The notes below the pieces were generated by a model. That model saw nothing but the letters and a program-made list of their open reading frames with translations. It did not search any database and was not told the DNA's origin. A program made the translations under genes and the position numbers. From Mycobacterium alsense (lineage in GTDB: Bacteria; Actinomycetota; Actinomycetes; Mycobacteriales; Mycobacteriaceae): a stretch of 52,428 nt of DNA. The DNA is taken from the NCBI RefSeq assembly GCF_002086635.1, contig NZ_MVHD01000042.1, positions 1 through 52,428 of the forward strand. Direction: 5' to 3'. Below, piece by piece: positions 17,300 to 26,304 of this stretch; positions within the stretch are counted from its first letter, which is position 1; every line of letters begins with the position of its first letter.

Positions 17300-17818
17300 T
17301 CACTTTTCGAGCATCCGGTTGGCGAGCTTGCCGGCCACCCGCCGGATGCGCGGGGAAATGTAGACCGAGAACACCGGGGTGACGATGTCCTCGCGCAGCC
17401 GAGTCAGCTTGGAGCTCTTGATAAGCCACTGCCCACCGACGTTCTGGTACGTCTCGTGGTAGTGGCCGTAGCCGACCAGGGTGACACCGGGCCCGAAGCG
17501 GACGACGTCCTGCAGCGCCCACACCCCGCGCGCCGTCGTCGCCGATGTCAGCTCGATTTCGGGCGCGTGCACCTGGTGCGCCGTGGCCTGAGAGCGCCGT
17601 CCGATGCCCTTGCGGGTGAACGCGACGAAGTCGTCGGCGCCGACGATCAGCTTGCCGCCGGCCCCGGACGTGTCGCTGACGAAGTCGTCGGTGAAGATGG
17701 ATCGCCACGCCGCCCAGTCCTTGCCGTCGAGGTAGCGGCAGTAGCGGGACTTGAGCTGCTTGATGGCCTCGATCGCCAGCAGCGTGGTGGTGTCGTCGTG
17801 CGCGGTCTGCTCCGTCAT
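17300..17818 (-). CDS. NTF2/SnoaL-like protein
   Basis: 172 residues. Cone-shaped NTF2 fold of the kind used by SnoaL-like dehydratases/isomerases: IKQLKSRYCRYLDGKDWAAWRSIFTDDFV at the N-terminus, then a beta sheet with GYGHYHETYQNVGGQWLIKSSKLTRLRED. Members next to SDRs often act on steroid or polyketide-like substrates, but the catalytic residues are not certain here. ATG at 17818, in line with the genes on either side. Confidence 0.8.
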   Translation of the reverse strand: MTEQTAHDDTTTLLAIEAIKQLKSRYCRYLDGKDWAAWRSIFTDDFVSDTSGAGGKLIVGADDFVAFTRKGIGRRSQATAHQVHAPEIELTSATTARGVWALQDVVRFGPGVTLVGYGHYHETYQNVGGQWLIKSSKLTRLREDIVTPVFSVYISPRIRRVAGKLANRMLEK

Positions 17819-17883
17819 CGCGCCTCGGCTGCCCGGTTAGGCCCAGCGTGACATTTCACGCCGAAACTGTAACCCCTGACCCG

Positions 17884-18687
17884 TCACCCCTTGAAGTAGA
17901 CCACCTGATGTGAGGTGGCCAGCAGGGCGCCGTCGCGGCTCCACAGCTGCGCGCTCTGGTCGAAGTAGCCGCCGAAGAAGCGGTTGGCGTGGGCGGTGGC
18001 CAGGACGTAGTCGGGTCCCACGGCCTCGAGCTGCCGCCGATCGGCGAGAAAATAGGTCGTCAGCGTGATCGTCCCGGCGGGCAGCATGCCGCCGCGGCGC
18101 AGAAACACCCGCGGGTAGAAGACGTCACACAGCGCGGCCAGCGCCGGATAGTCGACGGGGCGTTGCTGCCTGTCGCGCACCCACAACGTCGTCGTCGACG
18201 ACGGGCTGGGCTGCCCCGTGGGAATCGGGCCGTCGACGAACCGCATGTCGTAGAGCCGCGCCCAGGTGACGATGTCGCCCAAAGCTCCGGGCGTGATCGG
18301 TTCGGGCGGTGGCGCTTTGGGTGGGCGGGCCTCGGTGTCGGCCCAGCTGTCACGGACGGTGGCGAACACCGCCGTCGCCGTGGCCTTGATCTGTCCGTCC
18401 TGGGTGAGCTCGACGTTCCAGTGCTGGTTGGTGCGGTTGGTGCGCACGACCCGAAGGGAGAGGTCGAAGACGCCGTCGGCGACGGGGGCGGCGTAGTTGA
18501 TCGTCAGCGTCAACGGCTCACCGATGCGGTCGGGGTGCGTTTCGACGGCGCGCACGACGGCGGCCGCGGTGATGCCGCCGAACGGGCCCACCATGTTTTC
18601 CCACTCCGGATGGGTGCGCCCGCGCCTGACGTCCGTGTCGATCTGGTCGAGGCGGACGGCGTCGTCGAAGGGGTGGGTGCCGGTCAT
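17884..18687 (-). CDS. Acyl-CoA thioesterase, TesB-like double hotdog
   Basis: 267 residues. N-terminal hotdog (about 10-115) with NMVGPFGGITAAAVVRAVE and LTINYAAPV, and C-terminal hotdog (about 150-265) with PSSTTTLWVRDR and the terminal ATSHQVVYFKG typical of TesB-type thioesterases. Hydrolyses acyl-CoA to free acid and CoA. First gene of the minus-strand block 18687-16180, divergent from the acyl-CoA dehydrogenase block. Confidence 0.85.
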   Translation of the reverse strand: MTGTHPFDDAVRLDQIDTDVRRGRTHPEWENMVGPFGGITAAAVVRAVETHPDRIGEPLTLTINYAAPVADGVFDLSLRVVRTNRTNQHWNVELTQDGQIKATATAVFATVRDSWADTEARPPKAPPPEPITPGALGDIVTWARLYDMRFVDGPIPTGQPSPSSTTTLWVRDRQQRPVDYPALAALCDVFYPRVFLRRGGMLPAGTITLTTYFLADRRQLEAVGPDYVLATAHANRFFGGYFDQSAQLWSRDGALLATSHQVVYFKG

Positions 18688-18761
18688 GCGAATCGACGGC
18701 AGACTACTTGGCCGAAACGGCTATGGTCGCGAGGACCCCCGAGTAGGGAGGCGCGCATCGC

Positions 18762-18951
18762 ATGAGCATCCCGGGTCGCCAGCGCGCGATGGTGATGAGC
18801 GGGCCCGGCACGCCCCTCGAGGCGGCGGAGCGGGGGGTGGAGCGGCCCGCCACGTCTTCGACTGGGAAAGATGGACGACGCCCTGGCGGTGATGCGGGCC
18901 GGTGAGCACGTCGGCAAGATCGCGTCACCATCCCCTGACGGGCCTGTATAG
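18762..18951 (+). pseudogene. Internally deleted zinc-type alcohol dehydrogenase / quinone reductase (MDR) relic
   Basis: An ATG at 18762, preceded by an AGGGAGG, opens a frame reading RQRAMVMSGPGTPLEAAERG, like an MDR N-terminus. In another frame, 18871-18951 reads MDDALAVMRAGEHVGKI and then a stop, like the C-terminal helix and strand of MDR enzymes. The ~300 residues normally between them are missing, and the two parts are out of frame. The gap 18688-19041 holds nothing else coding. Confidence 0.45.
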
Positions 18952-18975
18952 TCACGAAAACGGTGCTGTACAGTC
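18944..18975. promoter_or_regulatory. Direct repeat, possible operator of the acyl-CoA dehydrogenase operon
   Basis: CTGTATAGTC at 18944-18953 and CTGTACAGTC at 18966-18975 are direct repeats with start-to-start spacing of 22 bases, about two helical turns. The second contains the perfect palindrome CTGTACAG. They lie about 65-100 bases upstream of the GTG at 19042. Confidence 0.4.
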
Positions 18976-19041
18976 GCTCAGCACAAGCTCAACTCTCGAA
19001 CGGCACGGGAGGCCATCGGCGATGACGCGCAGGCGAATCCG

Positions 19042-20298
19042 GTGAGCGGCGAACCGGCCGAGACCGTAGCGCAGTTCCGCGACCGGGCCAGGGCCTGGCT
19101 GGCCGAGAACCTGCCGCGGCTGGATTCCGAGGACGCGATGGTCCTCGAGCGCGACGCTCTGACGTCCTGGCAGCGCGCCCGCGAATTGCAACGCAGGTTG
19201 TACGACGGGGGATTCGCCGGGATCTGCTTCCCCCGCGAATACGGCGGCCTCGGGTTGGGCTACGAATACAAGAAGGCGTTCGACGCCGAGGCCGTGGCCT
19301 ACGAGACACCGCTGCTCCTCAACGTTCCCTCCTTCGCGATCTGCTGCGCGACGATCCTCGACATGGGCAGCGAGGAACAGAAGCGCACCCACATCCCGGC
19401 GGCGCTGCGCGGCGACGAAGTCTTGGTGCAGTTGCTGTCGGAACCCAGCGGTGGCTCGGACCTCGCGGGCGTCATCACCCGCGCCGACCGCCGGGACGGG
19501 CGGTGGATCCTCAACGGCGCCAAGACATGGAGCACCTGGGCGTTCGCCGCCGACTACGGGCTGTGCCTGGCCCGCACCGACTGGGACGTACCCAAACACC
19601 AGGGCCTGACGATGTTCCTGGTGCCCCTTGCGCACCCCGGGGTGACGATCAGCCGCATCCAGCAGGTCAACGGCTCGGTCGAGTTCTGCGAGGAGTTTTT
19701 CGACGACGTCGACCTGGACGACGACGCCGTCGTCGGGGAACCGGGCAAGGGGTGGGAGGTCGCGTCGCGCCAGCTCTACCACGAGCGCCGCACGATGGGG
19801 GACGGCTCGGAATACACCAGCGGGCCCGGAATCGCTGAGGCCGAGGACATTTCGGTCGACCTGATCGGGGTGGTCGAGCGCACCGGGCAGGACGGCAGCG
19901 AACGCGTCAGGGAGATGGTCGGCCGGGCGCTGGTCCACCGTGCGGTGCACGGACAGCTCAGCGAACACGTCTACCACTCCGTCGTCGCCGGAACCCTGCC
20001 GCCCGCCGCGGGATCGATCATCAGGCTCGACATGGCCGAGGTGCACAACGTCGAGAACGACACCGCCCACGCCATCGCCGGCGCGGCGGCCGTCGTCGAG
20101 GACGACGCGGGGCAGCTCACCATCGGCACTCGTTACCTGGGCCGCCAAATCGCCAGCATCGGCGGCGGCACCACCGAGATGGCGCGCAACGTGATCGGCG
20201 AGCGGGTGCTCAACTTTCCGCGCGAGTACGCCGCGGACCGCGGTGTGCCGTTCAGGCAGGTGCGCCGGGGCAAAGCCGTTGAGGAGGGCCAGAAGTGA
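19042..20298 (+). CDS. Acyl-CoA dehydrogenase family protein
   Basis: 418 residues. N-terminal helical domain with FPREYGGLGLGYEYKKAFDAE (about 60-80), FAD-binding beta domain with QLLSEPSGGSDLAG (about 130-143) and GAKTWSTWA, and a C-terminal domain ending IASIGGGTTEMARNVIGERVL (about 370-390). That last segment usually binds FAD/substrate; I did not see the canonical catalytic Glu with certainty. GTG at 19042; the 3' end overlaps the next gene by 4 bp (GTGA). Oxidises an acyl-CoA at the alpha-beta bond. Confidence 0.9.
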   Translation: MSGEPAETVAQFRDRARAWLAENLPRLDSEDAMVLERDALTSWQRARELQRRLYDGGFAGICFPREYGGLGLGYEYKKAFDAEAVAYETPLLLNVPSFAICCATILDMGSEEQKRTHIPAALRGDEVLVQLLSEPSGGSDLAGVITRADRRDGRWILNGAKTWSTWAFAADYGLCLARTDWDVPKHQGLTMFLVPLAHPGVTISRIQQVNGSVEFCEEFFDDVDLDDDAVVGEPGKGWEVASRQLYHERRTMGDGSEYTSGPGIAEAEDISVDLIGVVERTGQDGSERVREMVGRALVHRAVHGQLSEHVYHSVVAGTLPPAAGSIIRLDMAEVHNVENDTAHAIAGAAAVVEDDAGQLTIGTRYLGRQIASIGGGTTEMARNVIGERVLNFPREYAADRGVPFRQVRRGKAVEEGQK

Positions 20299-21173
20299 GC
20301 GACCAACTTCGCGACATCCGAGAGCTGGCCAACGACGCCGAGGCCTACCGCGAGGAGCTGTTCCGGCGCTGGACGGGTCTTTTGAGCTACCGCTACATCG
20401 GCCGCAACCACTCGTCGATGAACATCGGCGAGACCGACGACACGGTCACCATCCGCCGCGACATGCGCAACGAGGCGGGCGGGCTGCTGGTGGCGCCGCT
20501 GGCCATCTCGTCGCCGGAGGGATGTCAGACGGACATGGTCGCGGTCCCCAACCCGGTCATCGCGTCGGTCCAGATCGTCGACCCCGGCTACGACGTCAAG
20601 ACAATCGAGATCGTCGGCTCCGGCATCGTCCACCAGGGCCGGACCATGGGCTACGGGCGGTGCATGATCGTCGACGCCGACAACCCCGATCGGGTCATCG
20701 CCTTCAACGAGGGCCAGGGTGCGGTCATCGGCGTGCCGCCGGAAGGCCTTGGCAAGATGGATGTTTCGGGCACCGAGCTGGTGATCGAGGACTCGCCCGA
20801 CCTGCCGCCGCTGTGGCAAGCGTTCGGTGCCAGCAAGCGCGGCGACGGCCACTGGGTGCTGCCCGAACTCAGCACCGAACTCGCGTCACCGGATGCCGCG
20901 CTGCACATCGGGCCCCAGCACGTCGTGCTGGAAACCGCGGCGACCGACCTGGCCACCGAGGCCGCCGGCACACCGAAGGTGCAGGTCGTCAGCTGGCACG
21001 TCATGTTCATGTCACGCGGCAAGGTGGGCCCCTTCCGCGTGGAGGGCACCGCGCACGTCGCCGGTTCGAGAGGCGGGCCCGGACGCGTCGGCGTGCGCAT
21101 GCTCCTGCACGACGAAGGCAACGGGGACAAGGCCGTCACGTCCGCCGCGGCCATCTTCGACGTCGTCGGCTGA
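20295..21173 (+). CDS. Conserved protein, probable double-hotdog fold
   Basis: 292 residues, GTG start overlapping the acyl-CoA dehydrogenase stop. The sequence appears to have two hotdog-like halves: about 50-150 (MRNEAGGLLVAPLAISSPEG through GQGAVIGVP) and about 195-290 (VVSWHVMFMSRGKVGPFRVEGTAHV). No clear catalytic residue was found. Possibly a thioesterase or acyl-CoA-binding partner of the dehydrogenase. Followed 69 bp later by the FabG3-like gene in the same direction. Confidence 0.6.
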   Translation: MSDQLRDIRELANDAEAYREELFRRWTGLLSYRYIGRNHSSMNIGETDDTVTIRRDMRNEAGGLLVAPLAISSPEGCQTDMVAVPNPVIASVQIVDPGYDVKTIEIVGSGIVHQGRTMGYGRCMIVDADNPDRVIAFNEGQGAVIGVPPEGLGKMDVSGTELVIEDSPDLPPLWQAFGASKRGDGHWVLPELSTELASPDAALHIGPQHVVLETAATDLATEAAGTPKVQVVSWHVMFMSRGKVGPFRVEGTAHVAGSRGGPGRVGVRMLLHDEGNGDKAVTSAAAIFDVVG

Positions 21174-21242
21174 CCACCCTGGTCATACGCCTGCCGGCAT
21201 CTGTATGGTGCAGAAAACCCCTTGCGTGACAGGAGAAGCACA

Positions 21243-22025
21243 GTGGCAGAACGGTTGGCGGGAAAGGTGGCACTCGTCAGCGGCGGCGCGCGGGGGATGG
21301 GCGCCTCGCACGTGCGGACGCTGGTGGCCGAGGGGGCCAGGGTGGTGTTCGGGGACATCCTCGACGAGGAGGGCAAGGCGGTCGCGGCCGAACTCGGTGA
21401 CGCGGTTCGCTACGTGCACCTCGACGTCACCAAGCCCGAGCAATGGGAAGCCGCGGTGGACACCGCGCTGCGCGAGTTCGGCGGGGTCGACGTGCTGGTG
21501 AACAACGCCGGCATCCTCAACATCGGCACCATCGAGGACTACGAACTGTCCGAGTGGCACAAGATCCTCGACATCAACCTGACCGGGGTGTTCCTCGGCA
21601 TCCGCGCGGTGGTGAAGCCCATGAAGGAGGCCGGGCGCGGCTCGATCATCAACATCTCCTCCATCGAGGGGATGGCGGGGACCATCGCCTGCCACGGTTA
21701 CACCGCAACCAAATTCGCCGTCCGGGGGTTGACGAAGTCGGTGGCGCTGGAGCTGGGGCCGAGCGGGATCCGGGTCAACTCGATCCATCCGGGGCTCATC
21801 AAGACGCCGATGACCCAATGGGTGCCCGACGACATCTTCCAGACCGCGCTGGGGCGCGCCGCCGACCCCCGCGAGGTGTCCAACCTCGTCGTGTATCTGG
21901 CCAGCGACGAGTCGAGCTATTCGACCGGTTCGGAGTTCGTCGTGGACGGCGGCACCACCGCCGGCCTGGGCCACAAGGACTTCTCGGCGGTCGACGCCAG
22001 CCAGCAGCCGGAGTGGGTCACCTAG
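21243..22025 (+). CDS. fabG3: 3-alpha/20-beta-hydroxysteroid dehydrogenase (FabG3, Rv2002-like)
   Basis: 260 residues, nearly colinear with M. tuberculosis FabG3 as I remember it. Classical SDR: nucleotide-binding SGGARGMGASH (about 14-24), NNAG (about 85), Ser in INISSIEG (about 140), YTATK catalytic Tyr-Lys (about 152-156). GTG at 21243 has AGGAG upstream; an open extension to 21222 has none. NADH-dependent reduction of steroids such as progesterone or androsterone is the known activity of the family. Last gene of the plus-strand block, ending in a hairpin. Confidence 0.93.
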   Translation: MAERLAGKVALVSGGARGMGASHVRTLVAEGARVVFGDILDEEGKAVAAELGDAVRYVHLDVTKPEQWEAAVDTALREFGGVDVLVNNAGILNIGTIEDYELSEWHKILDINLTGVFLGIRAVVKPMKEAGRGSIINISSIEGMAGTIACHGYTATKFAVRGLTKSVALELGPSGIRVNSIHPGLIKTPMTQWVPDDIFQTALGRAADPREVSNLVVYLASDESSYSTGSEFVVDGGTTAGLGHKDFSAVDASQQPEWVT

Positions 22026-22028
22026 CCG

Positions 22029-22091
22029 CCGCGAGACTGTAACTGCCGGCGCATTTCCCGAGAAGTAACGTCGGCAGTTACAGCCTCGCGG
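22029..22091. repeat. Imperfect palindrome, dispersed repeat copy A / likely bidirectional terminator
   Basis: Arms 22029-22050 and 22070-22091 pair over 22 bases with two mismatches around a 19-base loop. It lies between the convergent fabG3 and mmpL genes, so it can end both transcripts. A related element occurs at 27316-27377 (compare in reverse complement), with conserved arms (CCGCGA, AACTG) and a shared loop GCATTTC-CGA, so this is a repeat family, not only a terminator. Confidence 0.65.
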
Positions 22092-22097
22092 AATGAG

Positions 22098-25007
22098 TTA
22101 TGTCGCTGCGGCTACCGCTTCGCGCTCTTTTTCCGGCGTCGGCCAGGGCGACGGCTTCGGGCGTTGCCGGACCCGTTGCGGCCACCAGAACCACTTGCCC
22201 AGCAGCGCCGCGATCGACGGCGTCATCAGCGACCGCACGATCAGGGTGTCGAATAGCAGCCCCAGGCCGATGGTCGTGCCGACCTGCCCGATGACCGTGA
22301 GCTCACTGACCACCATCGCGATCATGGTGAAGGCGAACACCAGACCCGCCGAGGTCACCACCGAGCCGGTGCCGCCCATCGACCGGACGATCCCGGTGTT
22401 CAGGCCGGCGTGGATCTCTTCCTTGAACCGCGCGACGAGCAGCAGGTTGTAGTCGGCGCCGACGGCGAGCAGGATGATGACCGACATCGCCAGCACCATC
22501 CAGTGCAACTCGATGCCGATCAGGTGCTGCCAGATCAGCACCGAAAGCCCGAACGACGCCCCCAGCGACAGCAGGACGGTGCCCACGATGACGGCCGACG
22601 CCACCACCCCGCGCGTGATGAGCAGCATGATGATGAAGATCAGGCACAGCGAGGCGATTCCGGCGATCAACAGGTCGTAGGTATTGCCGTCGCTGAGGTC
22701 CTTGTAGATCGACGCGGTGCCGGCAAGATAGATCTTGGAGCCCTCCAGTGGCGTGCCCTTGAGGGCTTCGTAGGCGGCCTTCTTGATGGCGCCGATGTGC
22801 GAAATGCCTTCCTGCGACATCGGATCGCCGTCATGGCTGATGATGAAGCGCACGGCGTGGCCGTCGGGGGAGATGAAGTTCTTCATCCCCTTCTTGAACT
22901 CGGCGTTGTTGAAGGTCTCCGGCGGAAGATAGAACGAGTCGTCGTTCTTGGACGCGTCGAACGCCTTGCCCATGGCGTTCGAGTTCTTCTGCGCCTCGTT
23001 CTGCTGGTCCTGCAACCCCTTCTGGGTCGAGTACATGGTCAGCATCGTCGTCTTCATGGCCTTCATGTTTTGGATCATGGAGGGCATCAGCGCGACCATC
23101 TGGGGCATCAGCGTGTCGAGATGATCCATGATCGGAAGCAGGCTCTGGATGTCGTCGGTCATCGTGTCGATGCCGTCGAGCGCGTCGAAGACGGAGCGCA
23201 GCGAAAAGCAGACCGGGATGTCGTAGCAGTGCTTTTCCCAGTAGAAGTAGCTGCGGATCGGACGGAAGAAGTCCTCGAAATCCGCCATGTGGTCCCGCAA
23301 CTCGGCGACGTCGATGGTCATGTCGTGCATCTTTTTGACCATGACATGCATGTCATCGGCCATCTGCGTGGTGATGCCCTGCATCTTTTCCATGCTGTCG
23401 ATGGTGGTCTGCATCATGTCGGCCTGTTTGAGCATGTCGGCCATCTGGTCTTCTTGGTACTTCTGGTTCATCTGCTGGGTGACGCCCTGCATGCTGATCT
23501 GGAACGGGATCGAGGTGTGCTCGATCGGCGTGCCCTGCGGGCGCGTGATCGCCTGCACGCGGCCGATTCCCGGCACCCGGAAGACCGTCTTGGCGATCTT
23601 GTCGATGACCAGAAAGTCCGCCGAGTTGCGCAGGTCGTGGTCGCTTTCGATCATCAGCACTTCGGGATTCATCCGCGCCTGCGAGAAGTGGCGATCCGCG
23701 GCGGCGTAGCCCTCGTTGGCCGGCAGGTCGACCGGCAGGTACTTGCGGTCGTTGTAGTTGGTGCGATAGCCGGGCAGGGTCAGCAGGCCGACGAGCGCCA
23801 CCCCGATCGTCACGACCAGGATCGGGCCCGGCCACCGGACCACGAGGGCGCCGACCTTGCGCCAGCCGCGAATCCGTTGGGCCCGCTTGGGTTCGAGGGT
23901 CTTACCGAAGCGCGATGCCACCGAGATGACCGCGGGCCCCAGCGTCAGGGCCGCCGCCACGACGACCACCATGCCGATGGCCAACGGGATGCCCAGTGTC
24001 TGGAAATACGGCAGGTTGGTGAAGTGCAGGCAGAACGTCGCGCCGGCGATGGTCAGACCGGACCCGAGCACCACGTGCGCGGTGCCCTTGTACATCGTGT
24101 AATACGCGTCTTCCCGGGACTGGCCAACGGAACGGGCTTCCTGATATCGGCCGATCAAGAAGATCGCGTAGTCGGTGGCGGCCGCGATCGCCAACGTGAC
24201 CAACAGGCTCGTGGCGAATGTCGAGAGCCCGATGACCTTGAAATATCCCAGGAATGCGACCAACCCGCGGGCGGCCGACAGCTCGAGCACCACCATCACC
24301 AGCGTCAGCAACACCGTGACGACCGACCGGTAGACCAACAGCAGCATCGTGATGATCACCGTGAAGGTGGCCGCCGTGATGAGCTGCATGCTGCGGTCGC
24401 CGGCCATGTGCTGATCCGCCGACAGCGCCGCGGGCCCGGTGACATACGCCTTCACCCCGTGCGGCGGCGGCACGCTCTTGACGATGCTCTGCACCGACTC
24501 GACCGATTCGTTGGCGAGGGCCTCGCCCTGGTTGCCCGCGAGGTAGACCTGGACGTAGGCGGCCTTGCCGTCGTTGCTCTGGGCGCCCGCGCCGGTCAGC
24601 GGATCGCTCCACATGTCCTGAACGTGCTCAACGTGTTTGGTGTCGGCGTTGAGCTTTCTCACCATCCCGTCGTAGTAGGCGTGGGCGTCGGCGCCGAGGG
24701 GATTCTGGCCCTCGAGGACGATCATCACCGAGCTGTTGGACTTGTACTCGTGGAACACCGCGCCCATGCGCTTGGTCGCCACGACCGATTGCGCATCGTC
24801 GGGCGCCATCGACACCGAGCGCATCCGGCCCACCTCGTCCAGTTGGGGGACGACGACGTTGAGCACGGCAATCAGCGCGATCCAGCCGATGATGATCGGT
24901 ACGGCAAAGGTGCGGATGATCCGCGGAATCCTCTCCCGCACCGGCAGTTCGGCCGTGGGGATGGCATCGGTGCGGGCGTCGGCGTCGCGTTCGGAGCGTG
25001 TGCTCAT
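22098..25007 (-). CDS. mmpL: MmpL family RND transporter
   Basis: 969 residues, the usual MmpL4/5 length. One N-terminal helix (about 32-52), a first periplasmic porter domain, a block of helices including LAIAAATDYAIFLIGRYQEAR (about 270-290) with the Asp-Tyr pair of the proton relay, and a second helix block with ILLAVGADYNLLLVARFKEE (about 865-885). A Met-rich coiled-coil segment (about 510-560) sits in the second porter domain. ATG overlaps mmpS by 4 bp. Exports lipids or siderophores together with MmpS. Confidence 0.93.
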   Translation of the reverse strand: MSTRSERDADARTDAIPTAELPVRERIPRIIRTFAVPIIIGWIALIAVLNVVVPQLDEVGRMRSVSMAPDDAQSVVATKRMGAVFHEYKSNSSVMIVLEGQNPLGADAHAYYDGMVRKLNADTKHVEHVQDMWSDPLTGAGAQSNDGKAAYVQVYLAGNQGEALANESVESVQSIVKSVPPPHGVKAYVTGPAALSADQHMAGDRSMQLITAATFTVIITMLLLVYRSVVTVLLTLVMVVLELSAARGLVAFLGYFKVIGLSTFATSLLVTLAIAAATDYAIFLIGRYQEARSVGQSREDAYYTMYKGTAHVVLGSGLTIAGATFCLHFTNLPYFQTLGIPLAIGMVVVVAAALTLGPAVISVASRFGKTLEPKRAQRIRGWRKVGALVVRWPGPILVVTIGVALVGLLTLPGYRTNYNDRKYLPVDLPANEGYAAADRHFSQARMNPEVLMIESDHDLRNSADFLVIDKIAKTVFRVPGIGRVQAITRPQGTPIEHTSIPFQISMQGVTQQMNQKYQEDQMADMLKQADMMQTTIDSMEKMQGITTQMADDMHVMVKKMHDMTIDVAELRDHMADFEDFFRPIRSYFYWEKHCYDIPVCFSLRSVFDALDGIDTMTDDIQSLLPIMDHLDTLMPQMVALMPSMIQNMKAMKTTMLTMYSTQKGLQDQQNEAQKNSNAMGKAFDASKNDDSFYLPPETFNNAEFKKGMKNFISPDGHAVRFIISHDGDPMSQEGISHIGAIKKAAYEALKGTPLEGSKIYLAGTASIYKDLSDGNTYDLLIAGIASLCLIFIIMLLITRGVVASAVIVGTVLLSLGASFGLSVLIWQHLIGIELHWMVLAMSVIILLAVGADYNLLLVARFKEEIHAGLNTGIVRSMGGTGSVVTSAGLVFAFTMIAMVVSELTVIGQVGTTIGLGLLFDTLIVRSLMTPSIAALLGKWFWWPQRVRQRPKPSPWPTPEKEREAVAAAT

Positions 25008-25438
25008 GCTGATTTCACCAAACAGAAGGTCAGGGCGTGCACGCCGTGGGTTATGTTCTCGTCCTTGACTTCGTCATCGATGGTGATGCGGCAACCGAGG
25101 CGGTCGCCGTCGCTTTGCGCCGAGATGTTGGGGAAGACCGACGGGGCGGTGGTGCTGAGGACGAGGGTCCAGGGCAGCGGTGCGTTGTCGACCCGCTTGG
25201 GGTCGGCGGACAGGTCGAGATAGTTCACGTTGGCGTGAGTCGCCGAGCCGAAGATCTCGTACTTGACGACCTTGGGCTTGAACGGCTTGGAGTCATCCAG
25301 CCGCGGGCTCGTCATGATCCCGGTGTCGTGGGCGCCGAAGAACGACTTGACCCGCGCCACGGTGAACCCGCCGACCGCCACGACCGCCACGATCAGCAGC
25401 GGCAACCACGCGTTGCGCACCGCTTTCGATAGCTGCAC
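25004..25438 (-). CDS. mmpS: MmpS family accessory protein
   Basis: 144 residues. N-terminal membrane helix (about 9-28, WLPLLIVAVVAVGGFTVARV) and a periplasmic beta domain with VKYEIFGSATHANVNYLD, LPWTLVLSTTAPSVFPNISAQ and a pair of cysteines (in RLGCRITID and TFCLVKSA). GTG at 25438 follows GAAAGGA; the open frame upstream to 25516 is not MmpS-like. Partner of the coupled MmpL. Confidence 0.92.
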   Translation of the reverse strand: MQLSKAVRNAWLPLLIVAVVAVGGFTVARVKSFFGAHDTGIMTSPRLDDSKPFKPKVVKYEIFGSATHANVNYLDLSADPKRVDNAPLPWTLVLSTTAPSVFPNISAQSDGDRLGCRITIDDEVKDENITHGVHALTFCLVKSA

Positions 25439-25630
25439 TGCGCGAGTCCTTTCCTCGTCACTCAGCGGCGGCCCTGGGCATGGTCGTATGCGGCGGCCGC
25501 AATTGCTTTGCGGCACAGTGGACTTCGCGGATCTTCACGTTTGCGCGTTCGATCGTCGGTGCTGGGATGCCTGCCCCGCCATCCCGTACCCCCGCTTAGC
25601 CTATCAAAGTATAATACATAGCCTGCATAA

Positions 25631-25647
25631 TTTGCAGACAGTGCAAA
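25631..25647. promoter_or_regulatory. Putative TetR operator upstream of mmpS
   Basis: Perfect inverted repeat TTTGCA-N5-TGCAAA in an AT-rich stretch between the tetR 3' end and mmpS. The half-site TTTGCA recurs just upstream of the tetR start (26311-26316). Confidence 0.5.
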
Positions 25648-25655
25648 AAAGTGAT

Positions 25656-26282
25656 CTAGCTAACTGCCGCGCCTTCACTGGTGAAGATGCTGTTGACCAG
25701 CGCGGCGGCGCGCTCGACATACGGCATCGGCGTGTCGTCGGCGCACCGGGGTTCGTCGCTGGCCCAGTGCTCGAGGCCCGAACGCACGGCCGTCAGCGCC
25801 AGGGCTGCGATCAGCGCGGGGATGTCGTCGTCCGGCCGCATTGCCTGGCGGCGCGCGACGATGTCGGTGAGCTGGGTCTGAAACCGCTCCAGCTCGGCGA
25901 GAAACGCGGCCAGCACGGCGGGGCTGGTTTTGGCGAGCACCATCATGCCGGCGGCCTGTTCGCGCCGCGGGGGCAGGTCGCGGAGGTGGTGGGCCGCCAG
26001 CGTGATCAGCTCGGCCAGCACCACGCGGTAGGGGGCAGGGCCGGCGGCGACGAATTCCTCGGCCAGCTCGGGGGGCAGGTCGGACGGGCCGTAGGCGATC
26101 GCGGATTCCTTGGTGGGGAAGTAGTTGAAGAATGTGCGCGTCGAAATCCCCGCGTCGACGCAGATCTCCTCGATGGTGACCTTGTCGAAACCGCGGTCAC
26201 TGGCCAGGCGCACCGCGGCGTCGCGGATGTCCGCGCTGGTCTGGCGGCGACGCCGCTCGCGAAGACCCATCTCGTTGCCCAT
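25656..26282 (-). CDS. TetR family transcriptional regulator of the mmpS-mmpL locus
   Basis: 208 residues from ATG 26282; ATG 26270 is an alternative and neither has a strong ribosome site. N-terminal helix-turn-helix (about 10-55: IRDAAVRLASDRGFDKVTIEEICVDAGISTRTFFNYFPTKE) is TetR type. The C-terminal half is helical with no known ligand motif. Transcribed toward mmpS, with shared palindromic half-sites, so likely autoregulated and repressing the transporter. M. tuberculosis mmpS5-mmpL5 uses a MarR regulator instead. Confidence 0.87.
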   Translation of the reverse strand: MGNEMGLRERRRRQTSADIRDAAVRLASDRGFDKVTIEEICVDAGISTRTFFNYFPTKESAIAYGPSDLPPELAEEFVAAGPAPYRVVLAELITLAAHHLRDLPPRREQAAGMMVLAKTSPAVLAAFLAELERFQTQLTDIVARRQAMRPDDDIPALIAALALTAVRSGLEHWASDEPRCADDTPMPYVERAAALVNSIFTSEGAAVS

Positions 26283-26304
26283 GGCACCAATAGTTGCACA
26301 AACC

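Noticed and set aside
22410..25223. 937-residue plus-strand open frame opposite mmpL
   Set aside because: His/Asp/Arg-rich antisense shadow of the MmpL gene, crossing its junction with mmpS; no domain recognised.
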